Assembly: GCA_964575715.1 (NCBI GenBank)
Contig: CAZNSG010000357.1
Span: 1 to 11,328, forward strand
DNA: 11,328 bases
Reading direction: 5' to 3'
From: PNAI01 sp964575715
GTDB taxonomy: Bacteria > Pseudomonadota > Alphaproteobacteria > Rhizobiales > Xanthobacteraceae
Shown here: piece by piece, positions 5,726-11,328 of the stretch
How positions within the stretch are numbered: position 1 is the stretch's first letter
Layout of the letters: every line of letters begins with the position of its first letter
Notes under the pieces: generated by a model
What the model was told of the DNA's origin: nothing
Seen by the model: only the letters and a program-made list of their open reading frames with translations
The model's database searches: none
Made by a program: the position numbers and the translations under genes

Positions 5726-8475
5726 CGTGCAAAAGCACCTTCGACTGAATCATCGGGATTTACCATTTCAACACCAATGAGTACTTTGCATTTATCGCGA
5801 ATTATCGTCGGGCATTCGACATCCCATCGGCACTGATTGCTTGCACAAACAATTTGATCGGCAGACCAACGATGCAACTTGCTTAAGGACATAAATTCAA
5901 GCCTAAATCGGATAGGATTTGCCTTTTCGGGCACTTCGATTTCAGATCTGAAGCGATCGATCTTGCTCAAATCAACGGATGGAAAAATAATCGCGGCAAG
6001 CCCTTTATTGACTGGATTTACATGTATGACGACATCTTTTCCGGTGTGCAGAACTCTTAATGAGTAATCGTAATCAAGATTTAGACACTTATGCATGTTT
6101 GCGGCAATCGCATCGATTAAGCTGATGGTATGAACCGCCGATCTAACAACCTCGGTCCGCCCCACCACCTTCGATGTTTTCTCGTCGATCGCAACGATGG
6201 CACAAAGATCGATGGCTAGTTCTATTTGACTGCTGCAGTGGGCAATTGCTGCTAACTGGCCGAGATGTTCCTCCCGTGCGACGGCCGTAGCAATCGTCGA
6301 ATCTATGTCACCTAAATTGACAATCTGGCGTCCAATCTTTTCTTCGATGCGTTTGAGGTATTCTGCATTAGCGCGGTCTCGCTCAAGATTTAAACCGGTA
6401 TCTACCGCCAGACGCGCAAGCACCGATTGATCTGTACCTGATGGATGTCCCGACGAAGAATTCACCGAGGAGCGCATGAAATGTCCGAGGCGAAATACTT
6501 CGAATGGGGCCTCCACAACTGCCTGTTCAATGACTTCGTCTGGCACTAGTTCAAATTGTTTTCCGCACGAATGGAATTCCATTAGGACTTCGTGGATCCA
6601 ATCTTCCATACGTTTCAGACGACCATATATTTTATCAAATGGCGTTATACTGCTGAAAATCCCCAACAATTCAGATCGCATTAAAACAAAACCGCTATTT
6701 GATTCCTGTAGCAGCGGAAATAAGGCGGACGCATTCCCCATGAGATATCGATCAATTTTTCTTGCATCTTCCAGGGCGCTGATAAAAGGCTCGCGAGCGG
6801 CTGTCTTTTCCGCCATTCTCACTGCAACCATGCCGGTTACAGCAGCAATGTTATTGTTAGAATCAAAGCAATTCCTTGCGCGCTCAATCCATGTCGGTAG
6901 CAATAATTGGGTGATGTGACACAAACCCACCACTGTGGATTCGCGACGACTTAACGATAGTGTAAGCTCGCCAAATTCGTCGAAACCACTAACTCTGATA
7001 GACGGCATTTCCTTGCAATGCTTTAGATGCGTTTGAAGGTCGAGTGCATTTTCTGTCAGGACTTCGATTTCAACGCGCCCATGGTATGCTCGAATCACTT
7101 GTCGGAGTTCGGCAGCGGCCTTCTTTGTGTTGAATTCCGGCGGGATTACAATTATTAGAATGGGCCTGAGCGGCACGCTGGAGTCGCGTGATTTTGGTGT
7201 TAGTTCTTTGCTACTAGCCAACAGGCGCTCGATCCAATCCGAAAACATGCGTTCCAGTTTTTTTTCGTCAATGGAGCGCCGACCCGTTGATGCACCATTC
7301 TTCAGCACTTCCAAGAGTTTTTCGCAGAGGCCGTCAACCGACGGCTCGAACATATTGAGCTGCCGACTTTGCTCATCGACCAGCTCTTCTCCACCACTTC
7401 CAGAACACGCTAGAAATGGGATTTCTTCCGTGAGACATTCCAGCACTGTGCTGGGGCTATTGTCCTCCGGAGACGGCATGATGGCCAGTCGACCGTCACC
7501 CTTCAGGTAGGCAAGCGCTTGCTTATGGTCGAAATTGTTCAGCAACCGAATCTGGAACGGCCACGTGGCTGATTGTCTCAGCAGCAGTTCGGCGGTCGAT
7601 ACACCATCCTCAACGGTCGCCCTGCCTAAAAATGTCACAACGGTGTCGGCCAACTTGTATTTCAGCCGATCAAGCGCACGGCAAAACATCCAGAGGCCTT
7701 TTCGATTTTCCAGGCGCCCGAAAAAAACGATTTCCTTTACTGCTATACGTTTTGGGGATTGACTTAGAGTGTGTTCCTCCGGAATGAAATTTGGCAGAAC
7801 AATGGAATTGTCCGGAACGACCCAGCCGTAGTTACGGTATTTACGCAAGATGTAGGAACTCGGCGCCTTCAACGCGTCAGCGAGTTCGATGCTCCTGCGC
7901 TCCATTTCTATCACACGGAGCTCTTCAAATGTAGCAACCGGAGCCAAATTTAAATCGGAGATCCATTGTGTGGCGGCGTGTGCGGTTACGCACATTAATG
8001 TATTCCGAAGGTGCGTATTGCCAGTACGGCGCGCTAATAATGGGTAATATGCAGTGCCATGAGTATCATCAAAGAAAACCAAATCGTATTGATTGCGTAG
8101 CAGGTGTTGCATCGAAAGATAGGACTTGGCTTGCCAATCGTTCCATCGACCTGGATGATCGACACACATCAAGTTGACACCAAGCTTGCGATAGGCCGCG
8201 ACGTGGTCGACAAATTGACCATGTGTGCTGAACGGAGTTCCGTCATGAACTTGCGTGTAAAGGACATCAACCTCGAATCCGTGCACGCGAAGAATCGATG
8301 CCAACGCTCGATTGGTAGTGCCGATGCCACCATTAGAAAAGGGGCCGGCGATTTCGCTGGTTACGATGCACGTTTTTGCACCCACCGGCGGTAGGCGGAC
8401 TTGAACTGGAAATGCGACACCCGATTCAAGCACAACTTTATTCATTGTAATTTCATCACTCAGTAATATCGACAC
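5692..8475 (-). CDS. Large multidomain glycosyltransferase: GT4 domain, GT-A-like region, beta-rich C-terminus (copy 1)
   Basis: This is the paralogue of the downstream gene; their first about 370 residues align with essentially no gaps. The GT4 signatures are TCIVTSEIAGPFSNGGIGTT (35-54), FFGRLENRKGL (251-261) and EDNSPSTVLE (337-346). Residues about 438-650 look GT2-like (LLLPTWIERA, then NSGFVLMRSELL and MEDWIHEVLMEF near 593-634), but the DXD position reads GLCHITQ, so this second domain may be inactive or metal-independent. A beta-rich C-terminus follows. The frame opens at GTG 8475; ATG 8445 (MNKVVLESG) may be the true start, with a weak GAGTG upstream. No membrane segments are seen. 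Its place in a cluster with galE next door suggests polysaccharide or glycoconjugate synthesis; the product is unknown. Confidence 0.8.
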   Translation of the reverse strand: MSILLSDEITMNKVVLESGVAFPVQVRLPPVGAKTCIVTSEIAGPFSNGGIGTTNRALASILRVHGFEVDVLYTQVHDGTPFSTHGQFVDHVAAYRKLGVNLMCVDHPGRWNDWQAKSYLSMQHLLRNQYDLVFFDDTHGTAYYPLLARRTGNTHLRNTLMCVTAHAATQWISDLNLAPVATFEELRVIEMERRSIELADALKAPSSYILRKYRNYGWVVPDNSIVLPNFIPEEHTLSQSPKRIAVKEIVFFGRLENRKGLWMFCRALDRLKYKLADTVVTFLGRATVEDGVSTAELLLRQSATWPFQIRLLNNFDHKQALAYLKGDGRLAIMPSPEDNSPSTVLECLTEEIPFLACSGSGGEELVDEQSRQLNMFEPSVDGLCEKLLEVLKNGASTGRRSIDEKKLERMFSDWIERLLASSKELTPKSRDSSVPLRPILIIVIPPEFNTKKAAAELRQVIRAYHGRVEIEVLTENALDLQTHLKHCKEMPSIRVSGFDEFGELTLSLSRRESTVVGLCHITQLLLPTWIERARNCFDSNNNIAAVTGMVAVRMAEKTAAREPFISALEDARKIDRYLMGNASALFPLLQESNSGFVLMRSELLGIFSSITPFDKIYGRLKRMEDWIHEVLMEFHSCGKQFELVPDEVIEQAVVEAPFEVFRLGHFMRSSVNSSSGHPSGTDQSVLARLAVDTGLNLERDRANAEYLKRIEEKIGRQIVNLGDIDSTIATAVAREEHLGQLAAIAHCSSQIELAIDLCAIVAIDEKTSKVVGRTEVVRSAVHTISLIDAIAANMHKCLNLDYDYSLRVLHTGKDVVIHVNPVNKGLAAIIFPSVDLSKIDRFRSEIEVPEKANPIRFRLEFMSLSKLHRWSADQIVCASNQCRWDVECPTIIRDKCKVLIGVEMVNPDDSVEGAFARWVNPRFIRHV

Positions 8476-8485
8476 TCAACAACGA

Positions 8486-8505
8486 TTGCCCAAAGAACAG
8501 GGCAA
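8486..8505. other. Perfect 6-bp inverted repeat upstream of glycosyltransferase copy 1
   Basis: TTGCCC (8486-8491) and GGGCAA (8500-8505) form a perfect inverted repeat with an 8-nt loop in the 108-bp gap between the secreted-protein gene and the glycosyltransferase. It could be an operator or a small hairpin; without a U tract it is not a convincing terminator. A TTGACA hexamer lies further upstream on the minus strand near 8570, but no -10 sits at a proper distance. Confidence 0.25.
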
Positions 8506-8583
8506 ACGCACCACATGTAGCGGGGCTAAATTTGCAAATCGCTGCCCGGGATTAAATGAACCCGAAGTTGTCAAACGCGCGCG

Positions 8584-9102
8584 TTACCGGTATCCGCCCC
8601 CAACTTGACCAACGACATCTGGGTCTCGCGAGCACCCAGCTGCACGGGGGTCTTGCAAGCACCGTCGACTTTCCGCCAACACTATCGGTGCGTCTCCGGC
8701 CTCAAGCTGATTGATGACCAAAACCCGCAGATTTTCATCGATTGTCGATGCAGAATCGACAATAGCAACCAGCAAGTTCTTTGATCTTTCCGCCGTCTCC
8801 GACGTCACACCTAAATTTACAATACCGGCCAACAAGTTCGGAAAACCCTCGATCTGTTCGCGCGATGGAATCCCAAACATCTTTGTCAGGGCATTTTCTA
8901 TCGATTCACCCGTGAGTGACCCTTTGGTCCGCTTAATTAGGTCGAATAAAGGGTCGACATTAATACTGGCCAAAACCCGTGCCGCAGTGATAGCCACCAC
9001 TGGCTTGTCAGTACGAGGAAGCGATGCGTCGGCGGATTGTTGTATGCCTGCAGTAAGAGCGAGCACGCTTGCCGCTCCGAGGACAGCTTTCTTGTAATCC
9101 AT
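8584..9102 (-). CDS. Small secreted protein of unknown function
   Basis: I do not recognise this 172-residue protein. It has a clear Sec signal peptide: MDYKK, a hydrophobic core AVLGAASVLALTAGI, then a likely cleavage at ADA-S (residue 26/27). The mature part is mostly helical (DPLFDLIKRTKGSLTGES, FPNLLAGIVNLGV, SKNLLVAIVDSA) and ends in a distinct tail, ESRRCLQDPRAAGCSRDP, then VVGQVGGGYR. C148 and C157 could form a disulfide in the periplasm. A G-rich stretch (AGGGGGG) lies about 9 nt upstream of the ATG at 9102. It sits between the peptidase and the glycosyltransferases on the same strand. It could be a substrate of the neighbouring peptidase, but nothing in the sequence proves that. Confidence 0.75.
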   Translation of the reverse strand: MDYKKAVLGAASVLALTAGIQQSADASLPRTDKPVVAITAARVLASINVDPLFDLIKRTKGSLTGESIENALTKMFGIPSREQIEGFPNLLAGIVNLGVTSETAERSKNLLVAIVDSASTIDENLRVLVINQLEAGDAPIVLAESRRCLQDPRAAGCSRDPDVVGQVGGGYR

Positions 9103-9386
9103 GGCCTACCCCCCCTACAAAACAACGTGGACGTACAAGCTAACCATAAGTTGCTTGAGCCACTGAGGTACGTTTTTCAATAAATGCGGCACGTAGGCAG
9201 TAACTTGTTAACATCAATTCTTAGTGAGTGGATAAAAGATGAGCGTGAAATTAAGCCCCCGATATTGAGGATATCGACACTGCCAATTTGAATAGGGCAA
9301 GATCTCTATGTAGAATACGTCGAGTAATTGCAAGCTTTTAGGCGGTGGCGACAGTTTTTTGATAAAAGAAATCAAGTCGTCTGGAG
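9103..9386. other. Non-coding gap between peptidase and secreted-protein genes
   Basis: This gap of 284 bp contains no convincing gene. It holds a perfect 6-bp inverted repeat CGATAT/ATATCG with a 5-nt loop (9260-9276). GGCGAC near 9347 is the inverse of GTCGCC at 9400-9405 inside the peptidase gene's 3' end. I found no well-spaced -35/-10 pair for the secreted-protein gene, so its promoter is undetermined; it may be co-transcribed from the peptidase promoter. Confidence 0.4.
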
Positions 9387-10037
9387 CTAATCTTTTTTAG
9401 TCGCCATCATTGGCCGCTTCTGATGGTACCTATCAATATAAACCCAAATATTTGGATCGGTTTGCGACTGTCGCTTCACAAAGTCGTGACTCGTCTTGGA
9501 CCAAAGCACAATCTTAGAAGAGAGATTGTCGAGGACAAAATCGCCTTTGTCAGTGCGCACGATCAGTACCACGTGCCCTTTTCTCTGCTTTGTCCAAACG
9601 ATTGTCAGTAGCAATGCTTCTTGCGGAAACCCAATCTCCATAAGACGACGGCGCTTGAGCAGCGCATAGCCCTTGCAGTCACCGAAACCGTCATCGGGAT
9701 AAACCCATTTATTGACCGTGCCCCAATGCCGCATATCGGTCATCGGCTTTATATTCTTATTGACCCAGGCATTGGCGCGCAAAATGGTATTCCATGTTTC
9801 GGAAGTTAGTTTGATCTCACGAGGCTCACTCGATTTTGTGTCACATTCAAATGAATAGCGATTGCAGAAAGCATCCCAGCCTTTCGGCGGCTTTGCATTC
9901 TCGACAACACTCGTAAAATCCAATGAACCGCGTGAAGTGGGCCGCGCTTCAACCGAAATAACCGATGCCCCAATCAGCGCCGATGCTACAATCGAAAATA
10001 AAATCGATGTCGCGGTTGGTGTAAGTCGAATAGCCAT
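9387..10037 (-). CDS. Secreted transglutaminase-like cysteine peptidase (BTLCP family)
   Basis: This 216-residue protein belongs to the bacterial transglutaminase-like cysteine proteinase family (BTLCP), common in rhizobia and related to LapG-type periplasmic proteases. The catalytic triad is visible: C121 in DGFGDCKGYALLKRRRL, H155 in RKGHVVLIVRT, and D170 in GDFVLDNLSS. FVKRQSQTDPNIWV near the C-terminus is also typical. A signal peptide (residues 1-31, ending SVEA) sends it to the periplasm; C58 and C65 may form a disulfide. The start at 10037 is supported by GAGG 5 nt upstream and by a promoter just before it. Usual LapD/LapA partners are not in this window, so the target is unknown; the adjacent secreted orphan is one candidate. 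Length is normal for the family. Confidence 0.88.
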   Translation of the reverse strand: MAIRLTPTATSILFSIVASALIGASVISVEARPTSRGSLDFTSVVENAKPPKGWDAFCNRYSFECDTKSSEPREIKLTSETWNTILRANAWVNKNIKPMTDMRHWGTVNKWVYPDDGFGDCKGYALLKRRRLMEIGFPQEALLLTIVWTKQRKGHVVLIVRTDKGDFVLDNLSSKIVLWSKTSHDFVKRQSQTDPNIWVYIDRYHQKRPMMATKKD

Positions 10038-10057
10038 GGCAACCTCAAAGTGTCAAA

Positions 10058-10087
10058 ATTATACCATGCTATCGGTGAATTCTTCAA
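10058..10087 (-). promoter_or_regulatory. Putative extended -10 sigma70-type promoter of the peptidase gene
   Basis: On the minus strand TTGAAG (10087-10082) and TATAAT (10063-10058) are separated by 18 bp, and TGG directly before TATAAT makes an extended -10. Transcription would start near 10051, leaving a leader of only about 14 nt that still contains the GAGG ribosome site. Confidence 0.6.
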
Positions 10088-10151
10088 TAATGAATTAATT
10101 TTCCCCCAAACAAAACTTAGTTCGCACGCAGACTGCTAGACTTCTCTGCCG

Positions 10152-10802
10152 CTAAGATTGTGCGACATCCGTGACGCGTGGATGAGCCCTTTGATGCCAG
10201 GCCCATGCGGTTCGTATGATGGTGCCTAAGTCGGATCGCGATGCGGAAAAACCAAGACGTTCCTTTGCCCATCTTGAGTCGGCAATAAGCACTGGCGGGT
10301 CCCCAACCCGTCGCCCGCCTGTTAGGGAAGGCATTCTGGTATTGGTGCTGCTCTCGATTTCCGCCAAAACCTGTTTGACAGAATGACCAAGACCGGTACC
10401 GAGATTAAACACGCCACCATTCTGGTTAGCCAAAAGATTCCGCAACGCGAGCACGTGGGCGTCGGCAAGATCGCAAACATGGATGTAATCGCGTATGGCT
10501 GTCCCATCAGATGTGGAATAATCTGTGCCAAATACTTGAAAGTGTTCGAGGTGCCCCTGAAGCCACATCATTGCCCGCGGGATCAGGTGCGTCTCGTGAG
10601 TCCGAAGTTCGCCGATCTCAGCGTCAAAGCCGGCGCCGCAAGCATTGAAATAACGCAAGGCAGACCAATGCAGACCGTAGGCGCGACTGTAATCGGCCAG
10701 CACCCGCTCGATTATAAGTTTGGACATACCATAAGGATTGATCGGATTAGGCGGCGTCTTTTCGCTAATGGGTTGCTCATCCGGCGCTCCATAAACCGCA
10801 CA
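10152..10802 (-). pseudogene. galE: UDP-glucose 4-epimerase, N-terminally truncated by an IS3 insertion
   Basis: The C-terminal about 216 residues of a GalE-type epimerase remain: CAVYGAPDEQPISE, then NPINPYGMSKLIIERVLADY with the Tyr and Lys of the YxxxK pair, ALRYFNACGA, then GEL...ETHLIPR, RDYIHVCDLADAHVLAL and GVFNLGTG. Intact GalE (about 330-340 residues) interconverts UDP-glucose and UDP-galactose in the cytoplasm. The N-terminal Rossmann part with the NAD-binding GxxGxxG is missing: similarity stops where the IS3 element begins. The frame stays open to 10925, but only by reading IS3 sequence backwards, so its in-frame start codons are accidental. The remnant has no stops, suggesting a recent disruption. 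It cannot bind NAD as it stands. Confidence 0.85.
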
Positions 10803-10894
10803 TGAGAGAGCCGGCCCCGGAAATCTGCACAGGGCGATAAGTGGAGTTTCTGCCTGACGGCGGGCACGCTGTGCCCAGCGAATCAGGAGAGACC

Positions 10895-11206
10895 ATGAAC
10901 AGACGACCGCGCCGGAACCACACACCGGCCTTCAAGGCGAAGGTGGCGCTTGCCGCCATCAAGGGCGATCGGACACTGGCTCAGCTTGCGGAGCAGTTCG
11001 ACGTCCACCCCAATCAGATCACCTCGTGGAAGGCGCAGCTGGAGGGCGGGGCTGCCGATGTTTTGGGTCCCGGCGGCGGCAACGGATCGGCACAGCCTGC
11101 CGTCGACGTGAAGTCGCTGCACGCCAAGATCGGCGAGCTGACACTGGAGAACGATTTTTTGGAAGGAGCGCTCGGCAAAGCAGGTTTGCTGAGCGCAAAG
11201 CGATGA
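10895..11206 (+). CDS. IS3-family transposase OrfA
   Basis: This 103-residue protein is the DNA-binding OrfA of an IS3 element. It starts MNRRPRRNHTPAFKAKVALA; a helix-turn-helix follows (GDRTLAQLAEQFDVHPNQIT, then SWKAQL), and a C-terminal heptad-like region KIGELTLENDFLEGALGKAG acts as a leucine-zipper multimerisation segment in the family. I chose ATG 10895, preceded by AGGAGA, over the upstream ATG 10841, whose extension MEFLPDGGHAV is not part of the family. The stop overlaps the orfB start (ATGA at 11203-11206). A slippery heptamer at 11155-11161 can move ribosomes into the orfB frame to make the OrfAB transposase. Confidence 0.88.
   Translation: MNRRPRRNHTPAFKAKVALAAIKGDRTLAQLAEQFDVHPNQITSWKAQLEGGAADVLGPGGGNGSAQPAVDVKSLHAKIGELTLENDFLEGALGKAGLLSAKR
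11155..11161 (+). promoter_or_regulatory. Candidate -1 programmed frameshift site in the IS3 element
   Basis: The heptamer T TTT TTG is in the correct phase in orfA (GAT TTT TTG). A -1 slip leads into a frame that stays open (GRSARQSRFAERKA) and joins orfB in frame at its ATG 11203. IS3-family elements make OrfAB by -1 frameshifting, commonly at A AAA AAG; this is the T-rich equivalent. Confidence 0.6.
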
Positions 11207-11328
11207 TCGACCGTGGCCATGTTCTTGCGATCACCAAGCAGGCCGAGGCGCTGAACATCATCCGTGGCAGCGTCTACTACCTGCCGCGCCCGGTGTCCGC
11301 CGCCGACCTTGCGTTGATGCGGCGCCTT
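11203..11328 (+). CDS. IS3-family transposase OrfB, N-terminal fragment (partial)
   Basis: The frame -1 to orfA reads MIDRGHVLAITKQAEALNII, then RGSVYYLPRPVSAADLALMRRL, the usual start of an IS3-type OrfB (HTH_21-like N-terminal segment ahead of the DDE integrase core). It is open to the window edge; the catalytic residues lie outside. ATG 11203 overlaps the orfA stop as ATGA, so separate translation by coupling is possible besides the OrfAB fusion. Confidence 0.85.
   Translation, partial: MIDRGHVLAITKQAEALNIIRGSVYYLPRPVSAADLALMRRL

Larger units (their letters stand above)
10803..11328 (+). mobile_element. IS3-family insertion sequence, left part (cut by window edge)
   Basis: The left end of an IS3-family element interrupts galE. 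The terminus is placed at the TG at 10803, because galE similarity ends there and IS3 elements start with TG; it could be off by a few bases. It contains a leader of about 90 bp, all of orfA and the start of orfB. The rest, and the other half of galE if present, lie to the right of the window. Confidence 0.75.

Noticed and set aside
6476..6919. 147-residue plus-strand frame opposite glycosyltransferase copy 1
   Set aside because: It is Ser/Arg-rich, without motifs, and fully covered by the minus-strand glycosyltransferase with conserved family signatures.
8584..9102. Secreted orphan as a classical RiPP precursor for the radical SAM enzyme
   Set aside because: It has a Sec signal peptide and a long folded-looking body instead of a leader plus short core, and its gene is far from the radical SAM gene.
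9260..9276. CGATAT/ATATCG hairpin as a terminator of the peptidase gene
   Set aside because: It is about 110 nt past the stop, AT-rich, only 6 bp and has no U tract; it is noted only as an inverted repeat.
10841..10894. Upstream ATG for IS3 orfA
   Set aside because: The 18 extra residues are not part of the family protein, and AGGAGA precedes the ATG at 10895 instead.
10803..10925. Start of the galE frame inside the IS3 element
   Set aside because: The first about 40 residues are IS3 DNA read backwards, so the apparent complete 257-residue gene is an artefact of the junction.

Overview
The window looks like an accessory region of a rhizobial-type alphaproteobacterium (Bradyrhizobium or a relative). 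This is inferred from a rhizobial-style transglutaminase-like cysteine peptidase (BTLCP family), the IS630, IS21 and IS3 elements, and the protein style; it is not proven by a marker gene. The non-mobile genes all lie on the minus strand, and mobile DNA flanks them on both sides.

Left flank (1 to about 865): the 5' part of an IS630-family element on the minus strand. Its DDE reading frame is shifted at a run of eight A and leaves the window at position 1. Next to it is a decayed plus-strand fossil of an IS21-family istA transposase gene.

Core (890 to 10037, all minus strand; transcription runs from high to low coordinates): a secreted BTLCP peptidase (9387-10037) with a good sigma70-type promoter; a small secreted protein of unknown function (8584-9102); two giant tandem paralogous glycosyltransferases of about 920-964 residues (5692-8475 and 2831-5725, overlapping by 34 nt), each with an N-terminal GT4 domain, a central GT-A-like region and a beta-rich C-terminus; then a radical SAM protein (1615-2532) with its own promoter. 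The last is translationally coupled through a TTGA overlap to a separate SPASM-domain protein (890-1618). The radical SAM core and its SPASM domain, usually one polypeptide, are two genes here. The end of the radical SAM gene is a 27-bp tandem repeat whose last, partial unit also forms the Shine-Dalgarno site of the SPASM gene.

Right flank (10152-11328): the C-terminal two thirds of a UDP-glucose 4-epimerase gene (galE), cut by the left end of an IS3-family element near 10803. That element's orfA and the start of its orfB are visible, with a canonical T_TTT_TTG slippery site linking them.

Working model (inference): the two glycosyltransferases plus the radical SAM/SPASM pair form a cytoplasmic modification or glycan-assembly module. 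The secreted orphan and the BTLCP peptidase act in the periplasm and may or may not belong to the same pathway. The substrate cannot be read from the sequence. I saw no tRNA, rRNA or CRISPR array.
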